Source of the DNA: an uncultured Treponema sp.
GTDB taxonomy: Bacteria > Spirochaetota > Spirochaetia > Treponematales > Treponemataceae
Direction: 5' to 3'
Length of the DNA stretch: 64,000 nt
NCBI GenBank assembly: GCA_900317625.1
Contig: ONHK01000008.1
Span: 20,154-84,153 of the forward strand
A program made the position numbers and the translations under genes. Numbering within the stretch: the first letter of the stretch is position 1; every line of letters begins with the position of its first letter. Below are positions 23,061-32,097 of the stretch, one piece after another. The notes below the pieces were generated by a model that worked only from the letters and a program-made list of their open reading frames with translations, had not been told where the DNA came from and made no database searches.

Positions 23061-24436
23061 TAAAGATCAAGTTTCTGACGCATGATTTTTTTTGCTTTTT
23101 CCTCGTCATTAACCATAAGAATTGGCTGACCAGTCGCATCCAAAGCATCGCGCCACAAAGCTCCTTCTGGATCAACAAAGTTTCTGCTTGCAATTGCCAT
23201 TTTTGTAGGAATATAAACAAATTTGTCGTGAACAAGACCTACAACAATCTTTGTTTTTCCTGCCATTGCCGCATGAACAGCATTATTTCCAAGACGTTCG
23301 CAATATACTGAGTCAGACGCAATTGTAACCGCAGAACGAATCTGATAGCTTGGATCACAATATTTCAAGTCAACAGGAATATTCTTTTTTGTAAAATAAG
23401 ACTTTATTGCATCGCGAAGATAAATTCCAATATCAGCGAGCTTCTTGTTTCCAGAAGCATCAGTTTCATCATTTGAGGCAAAAAGTTCCTGACCTGCGCC
23501 TTCTGCAACAACAACAACCGCATGCTTATGTTCCATAAGACGTTTTTCAAGATTTGCAAGGAAACCGTTAGGACCTTCCATATCAAAAGGGATTTCTGGA
23601 ATAAGACAGAAATTTGTCTCGTGAGAAGCAAGAGCCGCATAAGTGGCAATGAATCCAGACTCGCGCCCCATAAGTTTTACAAGAGCAATACAGTTTGGCT
23701 GGGAACGAGCTTCCATGTGCATAGAAGCAATCGCCTCTTTTGCCTGCTGAACAGCCGTTTCAAAACCGAATGAATGATCGATAAGAAGGAAGTCGTTATC
23801 TACAGTTTTTGGAATTCCGACAACCGCACATTCAAGACCACGTCTCTGGATTTCTTCAGCCATAGATAAAGCACCGTGCTGAGTTCCATCACCGCCAATT
23901 ACAAACATCATGTTAATACCAAGACGTTCAATTGTATCAACGCCATCTGTAGGAATTCTGTTTCCGCCGCCACGGCTTGTTCCAATGAAAGAACCACCAA
24001 TCTTATGAATTTCATCAACAACATCAGGAGTAAGCTGAATCGGCTCAAGATTTGAATCTGCAAAAAGTCCACGGTAACCGTAACGGAAGCCAACAATATC
24101 CCGAACACCGTATCTGTTCCACAAGCAACGAACAACAGCTCGAATAACGTCATTCAATCCTGGGCAAAGACCACCGCAAGTACAGATTCCAGCTTTTACC
24201 TTTTTTGGATCAAAATATATTTTTTCACGAGGTCCAGCCTTTTGCAAAAGATTTGTCTCATCAACAGAATTTGGTTCATCCTTGCTGAAAACGTTGATTC
24301 TATTTCTTACAAAAGAATCATCTCGCACATAATTTGCACACGCACCACCTACAACTGTTGACAACTGGATAGGTGAATTAAATTTGCAAGGACCTAACTG
24401 TTCAACCGTAAAATCGTAATCTTTTGCCTGATTCAT
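23060..24436 (-). CDS. 6-phosphofructokinase (spirochaete/trypanosome-type)
   Basis: 458 residues, long form. [15 protein letters not shown], the nucleotide site GGDGTQHG (about 168), the substrate motif [10 protein letters not shown] (about 197) and MGRESGFIA are present. A Gly after GGD favours ATP, whereas the Lys in PKTVDND is shared with PPi enzymes; the same combination occurs in ATP-dependent trypanosomal-type enzymes. The phosphoryl donor is therefore not settled. It commits fructose-6-phosphate to glycolysis. SD AGGAG precedes the ATG. Confidence 0.93.
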   Translation of the reverse strand: MNQAKDYDFTVEQLGPCKFNSPIQLSTVVGGACANYVRDDSFVRNRINVFSKDEPNSVDETNLLQKAGPREKIYFDPKKVKAGICTCGGLCPGLNDVIRAVVRCLWNRYGVRDIVGFRYGYRGLFADSNLEPIQLTPDVVDEIHKIGGSFIGTSRGGGNRIPTDGVDTIERLGINMMFVIGGDGTQHGALSMAEEIQRRGLECAVVGIPKTVDNDFLLIDHSFGFETAVQQAKEAIASMHMEARSQPNCIALVKLMGRESGFIATYAALASHETNFCLIPEIPFDMEGPNGFLANLEKRLMEHKHAVVVVAEGAGQELFASNDETDASGNKKLADIGIYLRDAIKSYFTKKNIPVDLKYCDPSYQIRSAVTIASDSVYCERLGNNAVHAAMAGKTKIVVGLVHDKFVYIPTKMAIASRNFVDPEGALWRDALDATGQPILMVNDEEKAKKIMRQKLDL

Positions 24437-24612
24437 TTTTGCTCCTAAAACAACGCTGAAACGTAAAACTCAGCGTTAGAAAAAAAACTTTGCTCTATCT
24501 AAATAAAGATATACAGAATCAACATTTTTTTCAATCATTTTCTTGACCCAATTTGCTTATGGCTTTATTTTTTATAGTAGGAAATTTGAATTTTTTTCCA
24601 CAAAAAGAAATA

Positions 24613-24744
24613 AAAGCGTAGGCAGAGTTCGTGATTTGTGAAGATTTTGGTCGATTGAACCAATTAAAGTGCGCAGCACCCAAAATCTTACAAGCGAAGC
24701 GCGAGACCAACCATCTGGAGCAAATTACGAATCTGCCGAAAGCG
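24613..24744 (+). repeat. Repeat family A, copy 1 (structured foldback element)
   Basis: About 132 bases. The outer arms GGCAGAGTTCGTGATTTG (24621-24638) and CAAATTACGAATCTGCC (24721-24737) pair; an inner stem GGTC (24649-24652)/GACC (24705-24708) also pairs. Conserved single-stranded parts are AACCAATTAAAGTGCG-AGCACCC and ACAAGCG-AGCGCGA, and CTGGAG. The other copies are at 47704 and 58141, each with different but internally complementary stems. Confidence 0.85.
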
Positions 24745-24809
24745 GTTATTCTGATTTATTAAAAAAATTAAAATTTCCAAATATAAAAATTCACATGATG
24801 GAGAAATCT

Positions 24810-25406
24810 ATGAAAATCACAAAAATTTTAGCTTCTATTTTTGCGGGAATCGCGCTTATGGCAGGAATTTCTTCCTGCAACATATACAACAATCTTGTCG
24901 AGCTGGACGAACAGGTTTCGGCTCAATGGGCGCAGGTTGAAAACCAGTACCAGCGCAGATATGACTTGATTCCGAATCTTGTTTCAACTGTAAAAGGCGC
25001 TGCGAGCCACGAAACTGAACTTTACACACAAGTTGCGGAAGCGCGCGCAAAAGCCGGTGGAGTAATAAAAGTTGACGCAAGCATTCTTGAGGACGAAGAG
25101 AAATTCGCGGAATTTCAGAAAGTTCAGGATTCTCTGGGCGGAGCTTTACAAAGACTTCTTTCTGTTACAGAAAATTATCCGGAACTAAAAACAAACCAGA
25201 ATTTTCTTGCACTGCAGGATGAACTTGAGGGAACAGAAAACCGCATTTCAACAGAACGAAAAAGATACAACGACCTTGCGCAAAAATATAACGCGACAAT
25301 CAGAAAATGGCCTGGAGTTGTAATCGCCGGAAAAATGGGATTCAAGGCAAAATCATATTTTACGGCAGCGGCACAAGCATCTACAGCTCCGGCTGTACAG
25401 TTCTAA
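24810..25406 (+). CDS. LemA-family protein
   Basis: 198 residues from the ATG at 24810 (SD GGAG). A signal peptide ends in AGISSC, a possible lipobox. It has the LemA core: YNNLVELDEQVSAQWAQVENQYQRRYDLIPNLVSTVKG and ENYPELKTNQNFLALQDELEGTENRIS...RYND. LemA proteins are membrane-anchored helical bundles of unknown biochemical role. Here it heads a lemA-TPM-TPM operon, an arrangement widely seen in bacteria. The longer open frame upstream runs through family A repeat sequence and is rejected. Confidence 0.9.
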   Translation: MKITKILASIFAGIALMAGISSCNIYNNLVELDEQVSAQWAQVENQYQRRYDLIPNLVSTVKGAASHETELYTQVAEARAKAGGVIKVDASILEDEEKFAEFQKVQDSLGGALQRLLSVTENYPELKTNQNFLALQDELEGTENRISTERKRYNDLAQKYNATIRKWPGVVIAGKMGFKAKSYFTAAAQASTAPAVQF

Positions 25407-25450
25407 AAATCATCGGACTGCAAAAGCAAAAGTAAAATCAAGGGGCGAAA

Positions 25451-26143
25451 ATGACAAAAAAATATCTTTTGAAAAAAATAAAACTTTCAGATTCCGATAT
25501 GGAAGAAATCAAAAATGCGGTGAAAAAAGCGGAGTCAAACACGAGTGGCGAAATTGCGCTGGCTTTAACCGCCGAAAGCGAGCATTATTCATTTTGGGAA
25601 CTTTTGGCTTCAACATATCTTGCGGCTTTTGTTTTTATAGTTCTTCTTCCGTTCGCCGCAAAAATTTTCGCTCTTTATGACAAATTTTTCTGGGGCTGCC
25701 CGGTTTGGCTTCTTCCGGCATTTTATGGAATTGCAACCTTGGCAACAATCGTCTTTGGTTTTTATTTTGCAAATATTCCGTCAATTGACAGAATAATAAT
25801 TCCAAAAAACATAAAGAATCAGGCTGTAACAAATCGCGCGTTCAGACATTTTTCCCAAAGCGGAGTTTACGAAACAAAAGAACATTCAGGAATTCTGATT
25901 TTTGTTTCATATCTGGAAAGACAAGTTAGAATTGTGGCGGACTCTGGAATTGCGCAAAAAATTCCTCAGGATTTATGGAACATAATCGCAGACGACCTTG
26001 CGCTTGGAATCAAAGCTGGAAAAACAAAAGAAGGATTTATTGCCGCCGTAGAAAAATGCGGTGAACTTCTTGCGGAAAAATTCCCGGCCGAAAAAGAAAA
26101 TCCAAATGAACTGCCTGACGGCCTTGCAATTCTGGAGGACTAA
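25451..26143 (+). CDS. TPM-domain membrane protein
   Basis: 230 residues. An N-terminal cytoplasmic or periplasmic segment with a TPM-like fold (IKNAVKKAESNTSGEIALALT) is interrupted by two membrane helices (about 52-72 and 85-110), followed by the second half of the TPM domain (HSGILIFVSYLERQVRIVADSGIAQKIPQDLWN). It is part of the lemA operon. SD GGGGC is weak but spacing is suitable. Confidence 0.8.
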   Translation: MTKKYLLKKIKLSDSDMEEIKNAVKKAESNTSGEIALALTAESEHYSFWELLASTYLAAFVFIVLLPFAAKIFALYDKFFWGCPVWLLPAFYGIATLATIVFGFYFANIPSIDRIIIPKNIKNQAVTNRAFRHFSQSGVYETKEHSGILIFVSYLERQVRIVADSGIAQKIPQDLWNIIADDLALGIKAGKTKEGFIAAVEKCGELLAEKFPAEKENPNELPDGLAILED

Positions 26144-26144
26144 A

Positions 26145-26948
26145 ATGAAAGGATTGAATTTTAAGCGGAATTTTATTTTTGTTGCGGTCGCGGCGGTTTT
26201 TGCGTTCAATTCATTTGCGGAAAAAGTTCCAGCTCTTACCGGCAGAATCGTTGACAACGCGAACATAATCACCAGAAAAGACAAGGAAGAAATAAATTCT
26301 TATCTTGAAAGCCTTGAAAACTCAACCGGCGCACAAGTCGCAGTTCTTACAATAAATTCACTGAACGGCGATTCTATTGAAGATTTTTCAATGAAAGTCG
26401 CAGAATCATGGAAGCTCGGACAAAAAGACAAAGACAATGGCGCACTAATTGTGGTTGCGCTAAAGGAACACAAAGCCCGAATCGAAGTTGGCTACGGACT
26501 TGAAGGAACTTTAACAGACACAAAATGCGGCCTGATTCTGCGGAATGTGATAATCCCGGAATTCAGAAACGGTGATTATTCAGAAGGAATTTTAAAAGGC
26601 GTAAAAAATATCACAGGAATTATCTCTGCGAATGAGGAACTTGTTTCAAAAAGCGTCTTAAAAGAATCTGACAAGGACAATTCATATATGGGAATTCTAT
26701 ACGGATTCCTATGGGTTTTTGGCTGGTTCATACTCTTTTCCTGCATTGCAAGCGGACGGAGCAACCATTTTTTGCCGTGGATTATTTTCACAAGCGCATA
26801 CCGAAACACTCATCGCGGCAGTTCAACAAGAAGCGGCTCAATGAACAACTTTTACAGCGGCAGCCACAAATCCTTCGGTGGCGGTGGAAGCCACTTTAGT
26901 GGGGGCGGCGGTCATTTTGGCGGTGGAGGAGCATCCGGCGGATGGTAG
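26145..26948 (+). CDS. TPM-domain secreted protein (YgcG-like) with Gly-rich tail
   Basis: 267 residues from the ATG at 26145, preceded by GGAGGA. The signal peptide ends at FNSFAEK. The TPM domain (about 28-165) has VDNANIITRKDKEEINSYLESLENSTGAQVAVLTI, KDNGALIVVALKEHKARIEVGYGLEGTLTD. One membrane helix (about 195-215) and a Gly/Ser/His-rich tail (GGGGSHFSGGGGHFGGGGASGGW) complete the YgcG architecture. Co-occurrence with LemA is conserved. Confidence 0.88.
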   Translation: MKGLNFKRNFIFVAVAAVFAFNSFAEKVPALTGRIVDNANIITRKDKEEINSYLESLENSTGAQVAVLTINSLNGDSIEDFSMKVAESWKLGQKDKDNGALIVVALKEHKARIEVGYGLEGTLTDTKCGLILRNVIIPEFRNGDYSEGILKGVKNITGIISANEELVSKSVLKESDKDNSYMGILYGFLWVFGWFILFSCIASGRSNHFLPWIIFTSAYRNTHRGSSTRSGSMNNFYSGSHKSFGGGGSHFSGGGGHFGGGGASGGW

Positions 26949-27348
26949 AAAGATTGTTCATAACAAAAATTGCCGCTTAACACATTTTTCTTGCCTATTG
27001 GCTTTGTTACTTACAAGCTGTGATGAAATTCTATCAGTAGTAACCTGCAATAAAGAAGGTGAAAAAGTTGTAAACAATTACATCTCTATTTATGGCGACA
27101 AAGTATATGATGAAACTAGTTCCATAAAATCATGGACAGACCTGGACGTATTCGATGATGGCTTGTTCGATATTGATGACATGGATGACTTGCTTTTTAA
27201 AATCGAAAATAAAAAAGAGCAGATTGTTGTCTTAGGCACTGAAGAAACTGCCTTAGAAATAAGTTTTTTTGACGGTGGCTACAATTACACACTTTTTTCT
27301 TCAGCAGAAAGTCTTAACAACGCAATAAACAGTAGCTTTGATTTCTAA
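26942..27348 (+). pseudogene. Small lipoprotein gene with apparent frameshift in the signal peptide
   Basis: The frame ending at 27348 encodes a lipobox (LLALLLTSC) and a 110-residue acidic domain (KEGEKVVNNYISIYGDKVYDE...), but has no good start codon. The ATG at 26942 opens a frame reading MVERLFITKIAA and stops at 26980. Joining the two frames at about 26976 would give a normal lipoprotein signal sequence, so a single-base indel is suspected. Alternatively a rare start such as ATT or TTG is used and the gene is intact. Family not recognised. Confidence 0.5.
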
Positions 27349-27380
27349 AATATTAAAATATCAAGATGGAGAAAACAAGA

Positions 27381-27644
27381 ATGAATAGATTTTTTAAATT
27401 TTTAACAATATGTTTTGCAGTATCAACACTTGCTGTTTCCTGCGCAAAAAAGCCTCTTACCCTTGACAATAATACTTCAATGAAAACTTTACTAAAAGCA
27501 AATGATGAAGAAATAAAAGATCTCATCATAAAAGAAGCAAAAGAAAAAGCAAATATATCTGAAGAAAATATCGATGTTGAATACATTTTACGCGATGAAA
27601 AAGCTCAGGTTATTGCCACAAAAATCAAGGTAAACTCAAAATAA
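27381..27644 (+). CDS. Small lipoprotein, hypothetical
   Basis: 87 residues from the ATG at 27381 (GGAG 9 bases before). Signal peptide with lipobox TLAVSC, followed by a helical charged segment (KANDEEIKDLIIKEAKEKANIS). Family not recognised; export to the envelope is the only safe inference. It is followed by a clear terminator. Confidence 0.7.
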   Translation: MNRFFKFLTICFAVSTLAVSCAKKPLTLDNNTSMKTLLKANDEEIKDLIIKEAKEKANISEENIDVEYILRDEKAQVIATKIKVNSK

Positions 27645-27657
27645 AAAAACACGCATT

Positions 27658-27697
27658 AACCGTAATCAGAACAATTTCCAGATTACGGTTATTTTTT
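27658..27697 (+). terminator. Intrinsic terminator after the small lipoprotein
   Basis: Perfect 10-bp stem AACCGTAATC/GATTACGGTT with a 13-base loop followed by ATTTTTT. Confidence 0.9.
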
Positions 27698-27840
27698 CCA
27701 TAATAAAGTTTTAAGAAAATTCTTTACTCCAAATATCAATCTTTCCCAAAATCACGAAATCCTGACGACTTTTTAAACAATCATCACATAATCCGAAGGA
27801 CTTTTTTATTATCTAAAAAATGTGTTTGCCGGTCAAGTTT

Positions 27841-27869
27841 TTGACAATTGCCGTTCGCTGTCTTAAAAT
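27841..27869 (+). promoter_or_regulatory. Sigma-70-type promoter of the 27.9 kb secreted protein
   Basis: TTGACA, 17-base spacer, TAAAAT. The sequence TTTTTGACAATTG here is repeated exactly in the promoter at 28501, suggesting that the two neighbouring genes share control or arose together. Confidence 0.8.
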
Positions 27870-27898
27870 AATAAAATCATTAGAACAGAGGTAAATGT

Positions 27899-28450
27899 AT
27901 GAAAAAAATTTTCACGGCTATATTTCTTATGGCAATGGCAACCTTTTTATTTGCGCAGAATTTGAGCAGCAGCAAAAATAATTCTTTTGAGTTCAAGATT
28001 GCAGATTTAGTTGGCAAGGGATTTTACGATGAAATCAAAATCAGAAACGGCAGCTCGTATGAACTTAAAAATATCCAGATTAAAATCTCAATCAACGGAA
28101 AAAGCATAGAACTCATTCCGATTGCAAATCTTCAGCCTGGAAACGCAAAAAACTTTGACGGCAAAGAAGATGACGACATGCACGATGAGCTGAAATATTT
28201 TTTTGGAAATGACGGAAAACTCAGCAAGACAAATCAGAACATCATAGCTTTTGACATAAATTTTGGCGACAACAATGAAAAAATAACCATAAAAGATTTT
28301 TTTATCAAAAACAAGGACTTATACTTTTTTGTTGAAGACAATCCAAATTTTAAGAACACAGACCAAGCCACCACGAATTCCGCAAAAATTGTAACAATTG
28401 ACGGAAAAAAATACATACTCGTAGACGACAAGGCTTTTGAGATTCAGTAG
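27899..28450 (+). CDS. Secreted hypothetical protein
   Basis: 183 residues with a cleavable signal peptide (FLMAMATFLFAQN). The mature part looks like a beta-sandwich (FEFKIADLVGKGFYDEIKIRNGSSYELKNIQIKISINGK), with a C-terminal strand pair IVTIDGKKYILVDDKAFEI. Family not recognised. GAGG lies before the ATG. Confidence 0.7.
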   Translation: MKKIFTAIFLMAMATFLFAQNLSSSKNNSFEFKIADLVGKGFYDEIKIRNGSSYELKNIQIKISINGKSIELIPIANLQPGNAKNFDGKEDDDMHDELKYFFGNDGKLSKTNQNIIAFDINFGDNNEKITIKDFFIKNKDLYFFVEDNPNFKNTDQATTNSAKIVTIDGKKYILVDDKAFEIQ

Positions 28451-28500
28451 GAGAATAATTTTCCTCGCAGAATAGACAAGTTGGCGACAAATCATTGTTT

Positions 28501-28529
28501 TTGACAATTGAATAGCACTGTTTTATAAT
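28501..28529 (+). promoter_or_regulatory. Near-consensus sigma-70 promoter of the 28.6 kb lipoprotein
   Basis: TTGACA, exactly 17 bases, TATAAT; a GAGG SD and ATG follow at 28559. Confidence 0.85.
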
Positions 28530-28558
28530 AAAGAATACTAGAAAAATGAGGTAAAAGA

Positions 28559-29176
28559 ATGAAAAAAATATTTTCTTTAATTTGCGTATTAAGCGCACTT
28601 ATTTTCGGAGCAGTTTTTACAGGATGCGATGCAGACGACAACGATTTTATCGCACCAAAAGATACTTGGTTATACAAATCAAGTTCAAAAAGTGAAAATT
28701 CCTTTACTTATTCATGGGGAGAAGATGAAAATAAAAAAACTGTTAAATTTGACGTTTATATCAACTACGCAACAAAAGAAGGTTCTATAAAATTCAACAA
28801 TGAAACAGATGAAACCGCTCAAAAAGTTCAGCCAGGATTAAACGTTATTTTGGTTCCTCAAGCAGAAACTGAAAATGAAAAATCTTCTGTAAAAGCTTTA
28901 TTTAACCTTGCAGAATCTGCAAATATTGATCAAATAGCTGTATACAAATCATTTGAAAAAGAAGCACAGGCAGGCAATGATGATTCAACAGCAAAACCAC
29001 AAACACTAGGAACAACTGCATGGACTTTTATTTACAACTTAAATAGATTTGAAAGCATGGGAACAAAATCCATGTCAAACGAAGCAAAAAACTTGACATT
29101 AATTACAGAAATCGGAAACCTAAATTGGAAACGTGTACTCTACAATATGCTTGGAGATAAACTTTTAGGAGAATAA
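28559..29176 (+). CDS. Lipoprotein, hypothetical
   Basis: 205 residues. Signal peptide with lipobox AVFTGC, then an Asp/Ser-rich acidic segment and a mature domain with DTWLYKSSSKSENSFTYSW. Family not recognised. A strong promoter and terminator mark it as a single-gene unit. Confidence 0.72.
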   Translation: MKKIFSLICVLSALIFGAVFTGCDADDNDFIAPKDTWLYKSSSKSENSFTYSWGEDENKKTVKFDVYINYATKEGSIKFNNETDETAQKVQPGLNVILVPQAETENEKSSVKALFNLAESANIDQIAVYKSFEKEAQAGNDDSTAKPQTLGTTAWTFIYNLNRFESMGTKSMSNEAKNLTLITEIGNLNWKRVLYNMLGDKLLGE

Positions 29177-29208
29177 TTCAACTTTATAAAACAAAAAAAA
29201 TAATTTCC

Positions 29209-29250
29209 AAAAGCCAAAAATTGAAACAAATCTCAATTTTTGGCTTTTTT
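29209..29250 (+). terminator. Intrinsic terminator after the lipoprotein
   Basis: AAAAGCCAAAAATTG and CAATTTTTGGCTTTT form a 15-bp stem with a 10-base loop followed by T. Confidence 0.9.
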
Positions 29251-29468
29251 CCATTCTCCATTTTAATTTTATCCACAACTTCAACATTTTAGCTAAATAA
29301 TTTCATTATCTTATTCATACAACATTTTATTCCCTGAGCCTTGAACAACTACAATTATAACAATCTGATGCCAGGCTCCATAAACTCTATAAATTGCTCT
29401 TTTTAATTATCTTTTCCTTATACCTTACCTAACCCAAATTCCTACATCCCATTCTGTCTGTGCATATT

Positions 29469-29573
29469 GCCCAGCTTGACTGTATAAGAGCCCCAGTTTG
29501 ATTGTGCCGCTTATACAGTCTGTCTGGGCTTGCTATACAATCAGTCTGGGACGGCTGTACAGTCTGTCTGTAG
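29469..29573. repeat. Imperfect 20-bp repeat array with inverted units
   Basis: Five related units. The first two are inverted (CCCAGCTTGACTGTATAAG, CCCAGTTTGATTGTG...), the next three direct (CTTATACAGTCTGTCTGGG, GCTATACAATCAGTCTGGG, GCTGTACAGTCTGTCTG). Unit 1 and unit 3 are near-perfect inverted copies (16 of 19 bases). Confidence 0.7.
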
Positions 29574-29801
29574 TTTAAGAGTTTTCTTTTAGTTTGAGAT
29601 TCGAGTTTCTAAATCACTACGGGATAAATGGCAGGGATTTAGAAAAAACGGAAAATTTTATATTTCAGAGCTTAAAAAATGTTATGTTTATAGCGAACAG
29701 AAAGCCACTTAGATTTCTTTCTATAACAATTCCGCAATGAAAAATCTTTTTGAATCTGATTACCACATAAAATGGATTTTTCCTGGCATATTGCATCTCA
29801 A

Positions 29802-29892
29802 CTACCTAGATAGTTGCATCGCACTTTCCTAGATAGTTGTACCGCAACTTCCATGGTAAATACGACGCAAATATCTAGGTAACTGTACCACA
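29802..29892. repeat. Four tandem 22-23-bp degenerate repeats
   Basis: Units CTACCTAGATAGTTGCATCGCA, CTTTCCTAGATAGTTGTACCGCA, then two more diverged units ending GACGCA and TACCACA. Period 22-23 bases with no spacers. The consensus centre is CCTAGATAGTTGTACCGCA. The array ends about 150 bases before the mnmG start. Confidence 0.75.
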
Positions 29893-30026
29893 CATCAGTT
29901 GGACTTTTTCTTTGCAAGCTCCAGGTAGACAAACGAACCACCGCCATTCCAGTTCTCGGATTTTGAGATTCCTCCCCCATCCATAAAAATAAAAAGGAAA
30001 ATGTTTATCAATTGAAAAAAAATCGC

Positions 30027-30032
30027 TATAAT
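30027..30032 (+). promoter_or_regulatory. -10 element just upstream of mnmG (leaderless geometry)
   Basis: TATAAT followed by seven bases and the ATG at 30040. TTTATC lies 17 bases before. There is no SD. Confidence 0.5.
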
Positions 30033-30039
30033 TTGCGTT

Positions 30040-32097
30040 ATGTCTGGTTTTTATGATTTTTATGATGTGGTTGTAGTTGGCGCAGGTCACGCCGGAATTG
30101 AAGCTTGTCTGGCAGCTGCCAGAATGGGACTAAAAACGCTTGTTGTAACGCAATCCCCGGACGCAATTGGACGAATGAGCTGCAATCCTTCGATTGGCGG
30201 CATTGCAAAAGGAAATATTGTACGCGAGATTGACGCGCTCGGTGGCGAAATGGGAAAACTTATCGACCGCTCGATGATTCAGTTCAGAATGTTGAACAAA
30301 AGCCGTGGTCCTGCGGTTCAGGCACCAAGAAGCCAGGCTGATAAAATCACCTATTCTCAGATTGCACGAAAAACCTTGGAATCCACACCGAATCTGTTTA
30401 CGTTGATGGACACGGTTATCGATATTCTTACGGCGGAAAGCTCTACAGAAATGCCACCGGATTCTGACAGTTCAGCTGAAATCGGAACAATTCCTGGTGA
30501 AAAACGCGGAAATCCAGACAAAAATAGCATTGGCGGAAAAAGACTAAAGGTAACAGGAATTGTCACAGAACGAGGACGGATTATTCCTTGCCGTGCTGTC
30601 GTCCTTACAACAGGAACTTTTTTGGGCGGCAGAATTTTTATCGGTGAATACGATGCCCCTTGCGGAAGAATCGGAGAACCAGCCGCTTATGGACTTACAG
30701 CAAGCCTGCACAAACTTGGATTTACAACAGGACGGCTAAAAACTGGAACTCCACCAAGAATCTTAAAATCTACAATTGATTTTTCAAAGCTTGAAATCAA
30801 CAATGGTGATAATGAAATTGTTCCATTCAGTTTTGATGATGAAAAAGTTGAACGACCGCTAGTTCCTTGCCACGTTGTCTACACGAACAATGAGACACAT
30901 AAAATTATCCGCGAAAATATCGGAAGAAGTCCTCTTTACAGCGGAAAAATCAGCGGAATCGGACCTCGCTATTGCCCAAGCATTGAAGACAAGGTTATGC
31001 GATTTGCAGAACGCGAGCGTCATCAGATTTTTGTAGAACCAGAAGGTCTTGAAACTGATGAAATGTATATGAACGGACTTTCATCTTCTTTGCCGGAATG
31101 TGTACAGGACGCATTTATGCGCACAATGCCGGGTTTTGAGCATGCAGTTCAGAGCAGACCTGGTTACGCAGTTGAATATGATTATGTTGAACCGACCCAA
31201 CTCTATCCTTCACTTGAAACAAAACGTGTTTCCGGGCTTTTTGACGCAGGACAGATAAATGGAACTTCCGGTTACGAGGAAGCGGCTGGTCAGGGAATTA
31301 TCGCTGGAATCAATGCAGGTTTGTATTCCCGCGCGCACAAAGATTTTTGCGGTCCTCTTTGCGAAATCCCGCACGACCTGAACGGAACTCCTATCAGCAT
31401 GGAACCAGGCGCATTCTGCACAAAGGCAGTTTTGAATGCCGCCGAACAAAAGCGTTTTTATGAAATCAGCGAAAACATCAACGCTCGGCTCAACGATTTT
31501 GAAAATCAAAGCCAAAAACAAGCTGGTTTTGAACATTTTTATGACATTCCAGAATGGAAACCTCTTGTACTTGGACGCGATGAAGCTTATATCGGCGTTT
31601 TAATTGATGATTTGGTTACTCTTGGAACAAAAGAACCATACCGAATGTTCACCGCACGCGCAGAATATCGCCTTAAACTAAGACACGACACCGCAGACCA
31701 AAGGCTTACAAAATACGCATTTGAAGCTGGACTTAAAACCAAAGCCCAGCTGGAAAAAATTGAAGCAAAATACGCGCAGATTAACGAAATTGTTTCTCTT
31801 CTTTTAAAAAAGCCACAGACCGAAAATCCTGGCTACCCGGAAAAAATCTGGAACGAAGCGCAGATTGAATTTAAGTACAAATATTACATTGAAAAGCAGG
31901 ATAAACGTATTGAAAAAATGCACAAAATGGAAAATGTGAAAATTCCTGCAAACTTTGATTACGGCGCAATTCCATCGCTGAGCGCAGAAAGCCGCAACAA
32001 ACTCGAAAAAGTGCGACCGCTAACATTAGGTCAGGCAGAACGAATCAGCGGAATACGAAATTCGGATATTATGCTGCTTATGGTGTATTTGCGTTAA
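30040..32097 (+). CDS. mnmG: tRNA uridine-5-carboxymethylaminomethyl modification enzyme MnmG (GidA)
   Basis: 685 residues. FAD-binding [17 protein letters not shown] (about 11-27), the first MnmG signature [15 protein letters not shown] (about 307-321), and the second [21 protein letters not shown] (about 396-416) are intact. With MnmE it installs the cmnm5 group on wobble uridines of several tRNAs. An insertion of about 35 residues near 130-165 ([13 protein letters not shown]...) looks like a poorly conserved loop. The C-terminal helical domain is complete. Confidence 0.97.
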   Translation: MSGFYDFYDVVVVGAGHAGIEACLAAARMGLKTLVVTQSPDAIGRMSCNPSIGGIAKGNIVREIDALGGEMGKLIDRSMIQFRMLNKSRGPAVQAPRSQADKITYSQIARKTLESTPNLFTLMDTVIDILTAESSTEMPPDSDSSAEIGTIPGEKRGNPDKNSIGGKRLKVTGIVTERGRIIPCRAVVLTTGTFLGGRIFIGEYDAPCGRIGEPAAYGLTASLHKLGFTTGRLKTGTPPRILKSTIDFSKLEINNGDNEIVPFSFDDEKVERPLVPCHVVYTNNETHKIIRENIGRSPLYSGKISGIGPRYCPSIEDKVMRFAERERHQIFVEPEGLETDEMYMNGLSSSLPECVQDAFMRTMPGFEHAVQSRPGYAVEYDYVEPTQLYPSLETKRVSGLFDAGQINGTSGYEEAAGQGIIAGINAGLYSRAHKDFCGPLCEIPHDLNGTPISMEPGAFCTKAVLNAAEQKRFYEISENINARLNDFENQSQKQAGFEHFYDIPEWKPLVLGRDEAYIGVLIDDLVTLGTKEPYRMFTARAEYRLKLRHDTADQRLTKYAFEAGLKTKAQLEKIEAKYAQINEIVSLLLKKPQTENPGYPEKIWNEAQIEFKYKYYIEKQDKRIEKMHKMENVKIPANFDYGAIPSLSAESRNKLEKVRPLTLGQAERISGIRNSDIMLLMVYLR

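Larger units (their letters stand above)
29251..30026. other. Long non-coding region upstream of mnmG
   Basis: About 780 bases with no gene I can support. It carries one perfect DnaA-box-like TTATCCACA (29269-29277) and two short-repeat arrays listed separately (29469-29573 and 29802-29892). Short open frames here are interrupted or built from the repeats. Confidence 0.6.

Noticed and set aside
24669..24809. Long N-terminal extension of LemA
   Set aside because: It reads through repeat family A; the ATG at 24810 has an SD and starts a signal peptide.
29269..29277. Possible replication origin (DnaA box TTATCCACA upstream of mnmG)
   Set aside because: Only one perfect box is seen; dnaA, dnaN or gyr genes are absent and no box cluster is visible.
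29802..29892. Possible short CRISPR array
   Set aside because: The 22-23-bp units are directly adjacent with no spacers, units are degenerate, and there are no cas genes.
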